This document shows, piece after piece, positions 42,045 to 51,252 of a DNA stretch of 64,000 nucleotides. Below the pieces are notes generated by a model, which was not told where the DNA came from, searched no databases, and saw nothing but the letters and a program-made list of their open reading frames with translations. The position numbers were made by a program, and so were the translations under genes. Origin of the DNA: Massiliimalia massiliensis (lineage in GTDB: Bacteria > Bacillota > Clostridia > Oscillospirales > Ruminococcaceae); assembly GCF_900155615.1 (NCBI RefSeq), contig NZ_FUHT01000004.1, positions 372,001-436,000 of the forward strand, given 5' to 3'. The stretch's first letter is position 1, and each line of letters opens with the position of its first letter.

Positions 42045-43776
42045 TTGATTTTCCATCTCCATTCTTAGCTGGTAATGAAAGCGTAACTCTGGTTCCGCCC
42101 GATTCCGGGCTTAGGATACGCAGGCCGTAGGAATCGCCGTATAATATTTTTATCCGGATATTGACATTTTGCAGGCCAATACTGGTTGTAATGTTAAATG
42201 GGTCATTGATATTTTCGTGCATTAGTGCTTCCTGAAGCTGTTCGATCTGTTCGCGGCTGATCCCAATCCCGTTATCAACGACAGAAACCTCATAACGGTC
42301 TCCAAACCGATGAGATGTTACCGAAATCCGCCAGCCGGATTTCATGTGGGAAAAGGAATGGACAAAGCAGTTTTCCATGAGCGGCTGGAGAGCCATTTTC
42401 GGGATTTCCAGAGCTTCTGTGCTCGGATCGATCTCTGTTACATACTGAAATTTATTGGGAAACCGAGCCTGCTGGATTTTAATATAGTCGTCGAGGTATT
42501 TCAATTCATCCCGCAGCATAACGATATTCCCCTTGAATTTTAAGCAATAGTAGAACATCCCGGAGAAGGAGCGGATCAGATCATAAACATCCATCATGCC
42601 GTGCTCCACTGCAATTCCGCCGATCATCTGCAGGGTATTATTGACAAAGTGCGGGTTGATTTGGAGCTGCATGGCCTTAAGCTGCGCTTCCTGGGCACTG
42701 AGAACAGCCCGGTACTGGGTGTCAATCATATCATTAAAGCGCATAATCATCTCGTTATATTTTTCTTCCAGCATTCCCACCTCGTCCTTCCTGCCGGAGA
42801 GTAAAACAGGTTTCAGGGAATCCAGGTCGGAATCCTCCATTTCTTCTGCCAAGACGTGGATAGGCCGGAGGAATTTTCGAATCATCAGCACTGAGACAAG
42901 GATACTTCCAGCAAGGCATAATACAGCGATGATTAAGCCGATATAAAAGGGATAAATAACAGAAAGCTTATGAATGCTGGTTGGGAATACGCCGACAATA
43001 TATAAATTTGACTGTGAAATCTTTTGGCAATAGGTTATTTTTCCGCCGATATTTTCGAAGCTGGGAGTATAGGAAAGCGCGGAAAAATCAATGTTAGGGT
43101 CAACCTGTTCCGATGTAGAACACAGAATCCTGCCTTGATCAGTGACGCAATAAAATTCTCCGATGGAGCTGTGACAAAGCGAAAAGGCAGAATCAAGATA
43201 GGACAGCCGCAGCTTTACCATGCAGTAGCCAAGACACTGAAAGTCGGTCGTACTGCGGATTACTTTCACACAGGAAAGGGATTCGGAAGAACCCAAAGGA
43301 TAGTGAAGCACAGCGTAATCATAGGTGCCGTTAACATCTCTGTACCAATCTGAATGAATGACGTCGTCATATTTGGCGCGTCCCTTGGTTTCGCTGTAGG
43401 CACTGTACAGGGACTTCTGGGCATTGCTGCTGATGTAAGCATTCGAATAAACTGAATAGTTATAGCAGAAGTTGACCAGGTTGTCCTGCAGCTGCGTCTG
43501 CTCGGCGTTGGAAAGGTGCTCCACAGCAATTATTTTTTCAATATCATTAGATTCCGCAAAAACGGTTAGGTTTTCATAGATGGTATTGAAGGAGGAATTG
43601 ATGTATTCTGTGATAAAATCGACATTTTGTTTGGTGGAATTTTTAGCTTCCTGAATCACAAGATAGCGGTAGGCGGAATAGGAGGCAACCAGCGTGATTG
43701 TCAGTGGGACAATAATGCATAACAGGACGATGGCTACTACTTTGGCAGAAAAGTTCATTTTAATTCGTTGAAACAA
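42022..43776 (-). CDS. Sensor histidine kinase (YesM/LytS-like)
   Basis: A 584-residue membrane kinase: one membrane segment at about 14-34, an extracytoplasmic sensor domain of roughly 250 residues, a second membrane segment (IGLIIAVLCLAGSILVSVLMI), a HAMP domain, a His-kinase domain with INPHFVNNTLQ (His near 375), and an ATPase domain with DNGIGIS. The start is TTG at 43776 after GGGGTGA. It transmits an extracellular signal, probably sugar bound by the adjacent lipoprotein, to the regulator at 40953. Confidence 0.94.
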   Translation of the reverse strand: MFQRIKMNFSAKVVAIVLLCIIVPLTITLVASYSAYRYLVIQEAKNSTKQNVDFITEYINSSFNTIYENLTVFAESNDIEKIIAVEHLSNAEQTQLQDNLVNFCYNYSVYSNAYISSNAQKSLYSAYSETKGRAKYDDVIHSDWYRDVNGTYDYAVLHYPLGSSESLSCVKVIRSTTDFQCLGYCMVKLRLSYLDSAFSLCHSSIGEFYCVTDQGRILCSTSEQVDPNIDFSALSYTPSFENIGGKITYCQKISQSNLYIVGVFPTSIHKLSVIYPFYIGLIIAVLCLAGSILVSVLMIRKFLRPIHVLAEEMEDSDLDSLKPVLLSGRKDEVGMLEEKYNEMIMRFNDMIDTQYRAVLSAQEAQLKAMQLQINPHFVNNTLQMIGGIAVEHGMMDVYDLIRSFSGMFYYCLKFKGNIVMLRDELKYLDDYIKIQQARFPNKFQYVTEIDPSTEALEIPKMALQPLMENCFVHSFSHMKSGWRISVTSHRFGDRYEVSVVDNGIGISREQIEQLQEALMHENINDPFNITTSIGLQNVNIRIKILYGDSYGLRILSPESGGTRVTLSLPAKNGDGKSNDKITDC

Positions 43777-43835
43777 ATCGCTTCACCCCGCAAGAATTAG
43801 TACACATTTTCGTTCGATATTAACATAGCCTGTTT

Positions 43836-43858
43836 GCCCGTTTTTACGGGCTTTTTTT
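43836..43858 (+). terminator. Hairpin with T7 tract in the divergent intergenic region
   Basis: GCCCG / CGGGC with a TTTTTA loop, then seven T, on the plus strand between the kinase and binding-protein genes. No plus-strand gene precedes it, so it might block antisense transcription from the kinase gene. Confidence 0.55.
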
Positions 43859-43876
43859 ATTGCTTTTTGACAGCAA

Positions 43877-43893
43877 GAAAATGTGTACATTTT
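43877..43893. promoter_or_regulatory. Candidate regulator binding site
   Basis: AAAATGTGTACATTTT is almost palindromic, and its right half GTACATTTTCG recurs with two extra bases as GTACACATTTTCG at 43800. It lies 35 bp upstream of the -35 box of the binding-protein gene, a usual place for an AraC-type activator. Confidence 0.4.
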
Positions 43894-43927
43894 CGACACA
43901 AATTGAGACAATATAACAATAAACTCA

Positions 43928-43956
43928 TTGAAAATTATGTGATTTTTTGTTATCAT
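43928..43956 (+). promoter_or_regulatory. Promoter of the stand-alone binding-protein gene
   Basis: TTGAAA at 43928, 17-bp spacer, TATCAT at 43951; about 30 bp before the ATG. Confidence 0.6.
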
Positions 43957-43991
43957 ATACTTATAGTTTAGCAAATCGCGGGGGAAAGTCA

Positions 43992-45347
43992 ATGAAAAAT
44001 TTTAGAAAAACCGTTTTGAGGTTTCAGAAATGCAGTGCTACCTTGCTCATTTCTGCCTTTTTCCTGACAACAATCAGCTGCGGCACAAAGACAAATGACG
44101 TTCAGCCGGCTAATCCTGCCGGCCCGGATGCGGCCAAGATCCAACTGGAATTCTGGGAGGCAGAGTGGAGCCAGAAATTCGAATACCGGACTGCGGTAGA
44201 ACAGCTAGTGAGCAGATATAACAGTGAAAACAAGCTCAATGTACAGGTGAATCCGACGATGATTTCCTGGGACGGGTATTATGAATATTATCTGCAGAGC
44301 GTGGCTGCCGGGGATGAACCGGATCTTTGCTCCAGCGCCATGCCGCAGGCGATTCAGTATGCCAGTAAGGGCTATGCGCTGGATCTTACCCCGATTCTCG
44401 ATGAATGGAGGACAGAGGAAAGCTCTATTTTGGAGGAGATCGATCAGGAATATTTCGATTACTTTACCTACCATGACAAGCTGGTTGGCCTTCCGTTTGG
44501 AATGGACTTTAAAACGGTTGTTTATCGGAAAGATTTTTTCGAGGACGCGGGGATCACCGAGATACCCGGAACGCTTTCTGATTTAACCGACACTTTGTAT
44601 ATTTTACAGAAACGATATCCTGACAAAGTCCCGTTTTTAGCCAATACCGAGACAAATGCGGATTATGTAAAGCTGACTACCTTTTTCATTGAGGCGAGCG
44701 GTGGTGTGGCTGTAACAAATAAATATCAATCGGGCTTGGATTCCAGCCTGAACCGAGATGCGCTGGCTTATCTCAGTCAATGGGTACAGGATGAACTGAT
44801 TGGTTCCGTCGGGACGGACGAAGAAAATCAGAAGGCGTTCCTCAATGACAAGGCCTGCATGTTTTTATGCGAAGTGAACCTAAACCTGTATCTGACGGAC
44901 ATGTACGCATTATGCGGTACCATTGTCAATATTGCTGGCAACAACAATATGTACGGCCATACAGCCAATGCGCCGCAGGCTTATCACGGGTTCAGCACAA
45001 CGGAGTATCCGGAAGAAACCAGGAACTTTCTCAAATGGCTGATTGAGAACAACGAACCGCTGTTTAACCGCGGGTCAACCGGGGCTCTGCTGCCGATCCG
45101 TTCCTCCTATCTGGAAAAAGTTCTGGAGGACGATGAGGAATTGAAGCAGGCGGTTGATAGGATACAGGAACACGGAAGGATTTATACCTATCCCTTTGCA
45201 ACACTGCATACCTTTGATTCTTACTTGGACAGTGAAATTCTCTGGACGATTTCCAAACAAATTATGGAGGGCGGAGATGTCATCGAGGTGCTTTCCAAGG
45301 CGGACAAGGCGCTCCAGAAAATTATGGATCAGTATCAGGAGCCATAG
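43992..45347 (+). CDS. Stand-alone sugar-binding lipoprotein
   Basis: A 451-residue solute-binding lipoprotein with signal peptide and lipobox LTTISCG. The start at 43992 follows GGGGGAAAG. It has its own terminator and no permease, and lies divergent from the kinase/regulator pair. Its C-terminal part resembles the importer binding protein at 45535 (PEETRNFLKW versus PEETLAVLKW; LLPIRSS versus CIPIRAS). In Geobacillus AraPST a sugar-binding lipoprotein serves as sensor for a kinase; a similar role here is inference. Confidence 0.9.
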   Translation: MKNFRKTVLRFQKCSATLLISAFFLTTISCGTKTNDVQPANPAGPDAAKIQLEFWEAEWSQKFEYRTAVEQLVSRYNSENKLNVQVNPTMISWDGYYEYYLQSVAAGDEPDLCSSAMPQAIQYASKGYALDLTPILDEWRTEESSILEEIDQEYFDYFTYHDKLVGLPFGMDFKTVVYRKDFFEDAGITEIPGTLSDLTDTLYILQKRYPDKVPFLANTETNADYVKLTTFFIEASGGVAVTNKYQSGLDSSLNRDALAYLSQWVQDELIGSVGTDEENQKAFLNDKACMFLCEVNLNLYLTDMYALCGTIVNIAGNNNMYGHTANAPQAYHGFSTTEYPEETRNFLKWLIENNEPLFNRGSTGALLPIRSSYLEKVLEDDEELKQAVDRIQEHGRIYTYPFATLHTFDSYLDSEILWTISKQIMEGGDVIEVLSKADKALQKIMDQYQEP

Positions 45348-45353
45348 CAACTG

Positions 45354-45389
45354 AAAATCATCCCTGCGGTAAGCAGGGGTGATTTTTTT
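45354..45389 (+). terminator. Terminator after the stand-alone binding protein
   Basis: AAAATCATCCCTGC / GCAGGGGTGATTTT with a 5-base loop and seven T. Confidence 0.9.
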
Positions 45390-45534
45390 GCACTTTTTTC
45401 TAATTCATGAAGGCGTTTTATAAAATTGTCCAAAAATTACCCAAAATTAAATCCATTTACCAGCGTATTTACGAATGATATACTAAAGCCATGCTAAAAA
45501 ACATCCAAATTCGATTAAAATTGGAGGGAACACT

Positions 45535-46881
45535 ATGAAAAAATTATTCGCTTTGCTGTTGGCACAGGTCATGGTATTAGGCATGGCATCCTGTGGCGAA
45601 AAAGCTGGCGGCGGCACTTCCAGTACCGGAAATGCAGCTTCCAATGTAGCGGCGGGTGAAGGACCAACCGTGACGATCTGGGAATGCAACTGGGGCGGCG
45701 ACGCTTATGAGGGAGCGTTGAAGAAGCAGGCGCAGCGGGCAACAGACGAAAACATTGACGGAAAAGGAATTAAAGTTGAAACTTCGATGGTGGCGTGGGA
45801 CAACTACTATGACACCTTCCTGACTGCGGTCGTGTCTAAGACAGCGCCGGATATTGCCTGTGAAGCCTCGACCGGTTGTATCCAGTACGCCGACATGGGT
45901 GAAGCGCTGGATTTGATGCCGATTTATGACGCTTGGGTAGCGGAAGGCAGTCCGATTGTCGATGAGGTTGGCCAAGCAGCATTTGATTTTGAAACCTTTA
46001 ATGGGGAACTGATCGGTCTTCCGTTTTCAAAAGACGGCACCGGCCTGTTCTACAACAAAGAATTATTTGAGGGCGCGGGGATTACCGAACTGCCGACAAC
46101 CTGGGATGAATTTATGGAAGTCTGCGATAAGCTGCTTGCCAAATATCCGGAGGTAGTGCCGTTTGCCTTTGCAGGCTCTGACTTTGCGAGTCTTACCAAC
46201 GTCAACGACCTGTTCATGATGTCGAATGGAGCTTCTATTCTGACAAAGGATCTTGAACCAAATTTACAGAGTGATAAATATACGGAAATCATGGGCATTA
46301 TCAAGGAAATGTATGACAAAGGGTATATCGGCAGAGCGGTTATCAGCTATACTGGCGACGACATCAAACGGATGATGAATACCGGCGAGACGGCGGTCAT
46401 TCTAACTAACGCGCCGACCTGGGTTGCAGAGGACATGCAGGATAAAATCGGTGTTATGAATCCGGTTAAAGGCCCATCCGTTGAAGAACCCTACATAGCG
46501 TCTGCATTCCAGGCTTATCATGCATTTAACCAAACCGAAAATCCGGAAGAAACATTGGCTGTACTGAAATGGTGGTATGAGAATAATGACATCCTGTATA
46601 CGGAAGGCGGCAACGGATGCATCCCGATTCGTGCTTCCCAGCAGGAAAAGGTAATGACCAGTGAATTAGTCCGTGAATATGCGAATGTTTGGCTGAACGC
46701 GGAAAATTCTTATCCGAATATTTATCCGGTTCAGAGCTTCTATCCGTTCCATACTACAATGGATGCGGAAGGAACCGGCGCGAAACCGTTGAATGCTTTG
46801 CTGGCCGGAGACGACTATCAGGCTACCATCGATCAGGTATGCGATGAAATCAGTGAAATCATTGAGGATGCTGGTTATTAA
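45535..46881 (+). CDS. Extracellular sugar-binding lipoprotein of the importer
   Basis: A 448-residue binding protein with a short signal peptide and lipobox GMASCG, a low-complexity Gly/Ser/Ala linker, then the binding fold (TVTIWECNWGG). TTGGAGGG precedes the ATG. It delivers substrate to the two permeases that follow. With the galactosidase downstream, a galactoside is the likely cargo. Confidence 0.94.
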   Translation: MKKLFALLLAQVMVLGMASCGEKAGGGTSSTGNAASNVAAGEGPTVTIWECNWGGDAYEGALKKQAQRATDENIDGKGIKVETSMVAWDNYYDTFLTAVVSKTAPDIACEASTGCIQYADMGEALDLMPIYDAWVAEGSPIVDEVGQAAFDFETFNGELIGLPFSKDGTGLFYNKELFEGAGITELPTTWDEFMEVCDKLLAKYPEVVPFAFAGSDFASLTNVNDLFMMSNGASILTKDLEPNLQSDKYTEIMGIIKEMYDKGYIGRAVISYTGDDIKRMMNTGETAVILTNAPTWVAEDMQDKIGVMNPVKGPSVEEPYIASAFQAYHAFNQTENPEETLAVLKWWYENNDILYTEGGNGCIPIRASQQEKVMTSELVREYANVWLNAENSYPNIYPVQSFYPFHTTMDAEGTGAKPLNALLAGDDYQATIDQVCDEISEIIEDAGY

Positions 46882-46892
46882 CAGACAGAGCT

Positions 46893-46927
46893 TGTGTGCA
46901 GGCCGATGGACTTCGGTCTGCACACAA
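46893..46927 (+). promoter_or_regulatory. Hairpin between binding protein and permease genes
   Basis: TTGTGTGCAGGCCGA / TCGGTCTGCACACAA with a 5-base loop, no T tract. Same position as the hairpins at 14590 and 60614. Confidence 0.6.
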
Positions 46928-46948
46928 TAATAAAGGAGGGATGCCGTA

Positions 46949-47842
46949 ATGTTGCGTCCGCGAAGTAAACTGGAAAGCAATCGCCTGGGCGTTGCCATGA
47001 TCATGCCAGCTTTGATTTTAATGCTTCTTTTGCTTATTTATCCGTTAATTCAGGGGATTTCTTATTCCTTTACAAGCTATCGGTTTAACCGGCCGAATGC
47101 AACTGCCTTTATCGGCTTTTCCAATTATGTGGATATCATTACTTCTGATCATAAATTTTACTCAACCCTGGGATTTACCTTTTTAAACGCTCTTGGCGCT
47201 GTACTGATTTCGTATGCAGCCGGGTTTGCAATCGCGTTGCTGCTCAATAAAAAGCTGCATGGGCGCGGGCTTTTCAGGGCGGTTATCCTGCTGCCATGGG
47301 TAATTTCCAGCTCGGTGACTGCGACAAACTGGCAATGGATGTTAAACGACCGGCATGGCATCGTGAATGCCTTTTTAGAAAAAATCGGGGCTGTTGAGGA
47401 TCCGGTGCTTTTCCTTGCCAATCCAACACTTGCAAAATTCACCGTAATTATTGTGGGGGCGTGGAAATGCCTGCCCTTTATGACGGTTGTTATATTAGCC
47501 GGACTGCAGTCCATATCCCCGGATTTGTATGAGGCTGCTTCCATTGACGGAGCCGGATTTTGGCGTTCATTAAAAAACATTACGCTGCCGGGAATTCGGG
47601 GTGTCACTACTATGTGTACGACCCTGCAGTTTATCTGGAATTTCAATAATTTTGAAAACATTTACCTGCTGACCTCCGGCGGCCCGAACGAGTCTACCTT
47701 TACCCTGCCGATTTATATTTATTTTACTGCGTTTGCAAGAAATAAAATTGCGTATGCCTCGGCTATGGCAGTGTTGGTAATGGTCATTATGATGGTCTTT
47801 GCTCTGATCCGTTTCAGGCTTCAGCGCAATGCAGAAGAGTGA
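46949..47842 (+). CDS. Sugar ABC transporter permease (MalF type)
   Basis: A 297-residue permease with six membrane segments. The EAA loop is DLYEAASIDGAGFWRSLKNITLPG, and the N-terminus has the usual GVAMIMPALILMLLLLIYPLI. AAAGGAGGG precedes the ATG. It forms the channel with the next gene. Confidence 0.96.
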   Translation: MLRPRSKLESNRLGVAMIMPALILMLLLLIYPLIQGISYSFTSYRFNRPNATAFIGFSNYVDIITSDHKFYSTLGFTFLNALGAVLISYAAGFAIALLLNKKLHGRGLFRAVILLPWVISSSVTATNWQWMLNDRHGIVNAFLEKIGAVEDPVLFLANPTLAKFTVIIVGAWKCLPFMTVVILAGLQSISPDLYEAASIDGAGFWRSLKNITLPGIRGVTTMCTTLQFIWNFNNFENIYLLTSGGPNESTFTLPIYIYFTAFARNKIAYASAMAVLVMVIMMVFALIRFRLQRNAEE

Positions 47843-47855
47843 GGAAGGTGTAATT

Positions 47856-48722
47856 ATGCAAACAAGATCTTCGGGGCTTCTTTCTCGCAGGGCTAAGCAC
47901 CGGATTGGAAAACTATTTGCCTATCTGGCGCTGTTCATCATTATTTTTGTGGTCGACCTTCCGCTGATTTCCATGGTTGGAACGGCGTTTAAAAATCAGG
48001 ATGCGGTATTAAGCACGACCTCCCTTTTCCCGCAATTGGGAGATTGGGCGCTGCAAAACTTTATTGATGTGTTCCAGAAAACATCTTTTGGCATGAACAT
48101 TGTCAATAGTGCGATTGTGTCCATCCTTGCAACCGTATTTTGTGTTATTATCGCAGCCATGGCCGGATATGGGCTGTCCCGTTTTCGGGGAAAGTTTTTT
48201 ACTGGATATTCTGTTTTGCTTTTGCTAATGCAGATGTTCCCGCTGATGCTGCTGTTGATTCCGATGTTTATGCTCTATTCATCCTATGGTATGGTGAATA
48301 ATCTGTCGTCGCTTGTGATCTATTATACTGCCAGTAACCTGGCGTTTAATATCATGATGATCCGCAGTTTTTTTGATTCCCTGCCGAGGGAGTTGGAAGA
48401 GGCGGCAAAGGTAGACGGGTGTTCCGGCTTTGTGGCCTTCCTCAGAATTATCTTCCCGATTTCTTTGCCGGGATTAATTACAGTCAGCATCTTGACGTTC
48501 CTAAACTCATGGAACGAATACACCTTTGCAAGCCTTTTGCTTCGCAAGCCGGATATTCAAACTCTGACGGTTGGTCTTACGAAGTTTGTGCAGCAATCGG
48601 ATACCAACTGGGGATATCTTATGGCGGCTTCTACAATTGCAGTTCTGCCGGCACTGCTGTTTTTAGCCTTTGCGCAGAAATATCTGGTACAGGGACTCAC
48701 GGCGGGAGCCGTAAAAGGATAA
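47856..48722 (+). CDS. Carbohydrate ABC transporter permease (MalG type)
   Basis: A 288-residue permease with six membrane segments, EAA loop ELEEAAKVDGCSGFVAFLRIIFPI and C-terminus KYLVQGLTAGAVKG. The start at 47856 follows GAGGAAGGTG, 14 bp after the MalF-type stop. No ATPase gene is nearby, as for the other importers in the window. Confidence 0.96.
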   Translation: MQTRSSGLLSRRAKHRIGKLFAYLALFIIIFVVDLPLISMVGTAFKNQDAVLSTTSLFPQLGDWALQNFIDVFQKTSFGMNIVNSAIVSILATVFCVIIAAMAGYGLSRFRGKFFTGYSVLLLLMQMFPLMLLLIPMFMLYSSYGMVNNLSSLVIYYTASNLAFNIMMIRSFFDSLPRELEEAAKVDGCSGFVAFLRIIFPISLPGLITVSILTFLNSWNEYTFASLLLRKPDIQTLTVGLTKFVQQSDTNWGYLMAASTIAVLPALLFLAFAQKYLVQGLTAGAVKG

Positions 48723-48749
48723 ATGCTATTGGAAGAAGGGAGAATACAT

Positions 48750-49499
48750 ATGAACTTTTCGGTCTGTGTAGATGCAGTGTATTACGGACATGATTTTTAT
48801 GAATCAGTACAGGAAATTGCAGAAAATGGAATAAGCAATATCGAATTCTGGACCTGGTGGGATAAGGATCTGAAACGCTTGCTGGAATTGAAGGAAAAAT
48901 ATCATTTGAATATTGTTGCCTTCTGTACAAAATTTTATAGCCTGGTCAATCCCGATGAGAGGGAAGACTATTTGAACGCATTTGCTCAAACAGTGGAGGT
49001 GGCAAGGCAGCTTGGATGCAGGCAGATTATTACCAAGCCGGGCGACTCTACACGGGAGTCGTTTGAGGTACAATACCAGAATATGCTGGAAACGCTCAGA
49101 GCGGCTCTTAAGATTGCGGAGAGAAACGATATCACCATCCTCTTAGAGCCGGTTAATTCGACGCTGGAGGCGCCCAATACCTTCCTTGACAATTCTGCGC
49201 TCGGCTTTCGTATTGTAGATGAGCTGAACAGCGAGCACTGTAAACTGCTGTATGATATCTATCATATGCAGATTGACGAAGGAGATATCCTGCGGAGGGT
49301 TTCAGGAAATATTGCCAAGATCGGACATTTCCATGCGGCTGGAATCACAGACCGTCATGAACTGGAGGACGGGGAAATTAATTACCCGTATCTGTTTGAT
49401 CAGATAGAAAAACTGGGTTATAAACGGTATACCGGGCTGGAATATTTTCCAATAGAAGCTCCGATTAAGGGGCTGAGGGCGGTAATCTGCCAAAAATAA
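48750..49499 (+). CDS. Hydroxypyruvate isomerase-like TIM barrel
   Basis: A 249-residue AP-endonuclease-2-type TIM barrel. LLEPVNS, LLYDIYHMQIDEGD, IGHFHAAGITDRHE and GLEYFPIE carry the metal ligands Glu, Asp, His, Glu and match the hydroxypyruvate isomerase (Hyi) group more closely than the protein at 17491 does. The start at 48750 follows GAAGGGAG. Its place between the importer and a Gfo/Idh/MocA dehydrogenase suggests a role in isomerising an oxidised sugar. Confidence 0.87.
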   Translation: MNFSVCVDAVYYGHDFYESVQEIAENGISNIEFWTWWDKDLKRLLELKEKYHLNIVAFCTKFYSLVNPDEREDYLNAFAQTVEVARQLGCRQIITKPGDSTRESFEVQYQNMLETLRAALKIAERNDITILLEPVNSTLEAPNTFLDNSALGFRIVDELNSEHCKLLYDIYHMQIDEGDILRRVSGNIAKIGHFHAAGITDRHELEDGEINYPYLFDQIEKLGYKRYTGLEYFPIEAPIKGLRAVICQK

Positions 49500-49514
49500 A
49501 GAGGGTGATCGAGT

Positions 49515-50651
49515 TTGAAAAAGATAAAAACAGCCGTCATCGGCTGTGGTGTTGTAAGCGAAGTATATATGACCAATCTGAAAAGCCGGTTTCGCGTGAT
49601 TGATCTTGTTGCTTGCTCTGACCTGGATACTGCCAGGATGAAGGAGCGGGCGGAGCAATTCCAAATTAAGGCTATGACGTCGGAAGAAATCTTCGCCGAT
49701 CCAGAGATCGAGCTGGTAGTAAACCTTACTAATCCGATAGCGCATTATGCTGTGACCAAGGCGGCGCTTTTAGCCGGGAAACATGTCTATTCTGAAAAAA
49801 TGCTTGCAGTAACGCTGAAACAGGCTGAAGAACTTTGTGAGCTGGCTGATTCCAAGCATCTGCGGCTGGGTGTGGCGCCGGATACCTTCTTAGGGGCAAC
49901 AGTTCAAACCGCCATCGAGATGATCCAAAGAGGCATGATTGGGAAGCCGCTGTCTTTTGTCGCTTCTGTGACCAGGGACTTTGGAATTACCAGTGAAGTT
50001 CTGCCGCATTTGAGAAAACTAGGCGCCGGGATATTGTTTGATGTTGGCTGTTACTATATGACTGCACTTGCGAGTATTTTCGGGCCGGCCGAGAAGGTGT
50101 TTTCCTTTGCAGGCATTCATGAGCCGGTCAGGAGAGACCGCCGGATATCAAACCATACCTACGGGGAGCAGTATCAGGTAGAAACGGAAAATGTCATTTC
50201 AGCAAATATCCGATATCGAAATGGTGTGATGGGGACGTTTCACCTGAATTCGGATACGGTGTTTGACGAAACCAGAATCTTGAAAATTTATGGGACAGAA
50301 GGGATTTTATCCATTGGAGATCCGAATGTGTTTGCAAGCAGCTTGATTTTGGAGACGCCCTTTAATGCGATGACGGAGCTGCCGCTGCTCCATGGCTTTC
50401 AGAATGAATGCCGGGGCGTCGCAGTGGCGGAAATGGCATGGGCGATTCTGGAACAGCGGCCGCATCGTGCCTCCAAAGAAATGGGATACCACTTGCTGGA
50501 AATGCTGGAGGGGATGCTGTTGAGCAACCAGTCGGATACTGCTTATCTTTTGCAGTCTGATTTTGATACGCCGGCTCCGCTGCCCTGCGGATATGTTGGT
50601 AAACCAGAATACGGAATTTGGGCCCCAACCGAGGAAACGGCGCTTGTCTAA
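49515..50651 (+). CDS. Gfo/Idh/MocA-family oxidoreductase
   Basis: A 378-residue NAD(P)-dependent dehydrogenase. The Rossmann motif is AVIGCGVVSEVY (about 8-19), and the family motif EKMLAVT (usual form EKP) contains Lys near 96, with Met in place of Pro. The C-terminal sheet domain has GGxxFDVGCYY-like GILFDVGCYYM. It probably oxidises a sugar or glycoside at one hydroxyl. A TTG start follows GAGGGTGATC. Confidence 0.9.
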   Translation: MKKIKTAVIGCGVVSEVYMTNLKSRFRVIDLVACSDLDTARMKERAEQFQIKAMTSEEIFADPEIELVVNLTNPIAHYAVTKAALLAGKHVYSEKMLAVTLKQAEELCELADSKHLRLGVAPDTFLGATVQTAIEMIQRGMIGKPLSFVASVTRDFGITSEVLPHLRKLGAGILFDVGCYYMTALASIFGPAEKVFSFAGIHEPVRRDRRISNHTYGEQYQVETENVISANIRYRNGVMGTFHLNSDTVFDETRILKIYGTEGILSIGDPNVFASSLILETPFNAMTELPLLHGFQNECRGVAVAEMAWAILEQRPHRASKEMGYHLLEMLEGMLLSNQSDTAYLLQSDFDTPAPLPCGYVGKPEYGIWAPTEETALV

Positions 50652-50705
50652 TATTCCGAAGGTCCGGGCGGTTCAATAATAAATTTATCATAAGGAGTGT
50701 AAGGA

Positions 50706-51230
50706 ATGAATAAACCGACTATTGATGTAAAAGGATTATGCCACTTTGTCATTATTGTCAACGACATACATAAGGCGACAAAGGAGTGGGCGCGTATCCT
50801 GGGGATTGATGAAAAGGAAATGAACCTTAGGGTTCGTGGAAACAATCTAAAACAAATGAAAGAAGGACAAAAAAAGGATCCCCGCAATCGTTACCGGGAC
50901 GACTATAATTTTGGGGATGGAGAAGAATACGAATGGCTTGAATCAGATATTCCAATGGGGGATTGGATGATTGAATTGATTCAGCCGGGAAAAAAGGGAC
51001 CGTTCCGGGAGTACTATGACAAACATGGGACGGGAATCCACCATATTGCGTTTCGGGTCGGGGACAAGTGCGACGCGCTAAATGATATGCTTGAGGAAGA
51101 TGGTTATGAATATATCGTTGACACTTATGCGCCGAATAATGACCGATGGTCGGTATTGGACACCGAAGATGTGCTTGGCACGAACCTGTGCATTAAGCCA
51201 GGCCTTGAATTCTTAACAGACATTCACTAG
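50706..51230 (+). CDS. VOC-family (glyoxalase-fold) protein
   Basis: A 174-residue vicinal-oxygen-chelate protein. Metal ligands look to be His in GLCHFVIIV, Glu in WMIELIQPG and His in GIHHIAFRV; the fourth position is not a clear Glu (GTNLCIKPG). A charged insert (QKKDPRNRYRDDYNF) is unusual. VOC enzymes isomerise, epimerise or cleave small substrates using a metal. In this operon it may act on the keto-sugar intermediate. Confidence 0.82.
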   Translation: MNKPTIDVKGLCHFVIIVNDIHKATKEWARILGIDEKEMNLRVRGNNLKQMKEGQKKDPRNRYRDDYNFGDGEEYEWLESDIPMGDWMIELIQPGKKGPFREYYDKHGTGIHHIAFRVGDKCDALNDMLEEDGYEYIVDTYAPNNDRWSVLDTEDVLGTNLCIKPGLEFLTDIH

Positions 51231-51252
51231 GCAATAGGTGATGGGGGTTTAT

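Noticed and set aside
43783-43992. Minus-strand frame of 69 codons in the kinase/lipoprotein gap
   Set aside because: It covers a promoter, a hairpin and repeated motifs, and has no ribosome binding site or recognisable protein pattern.
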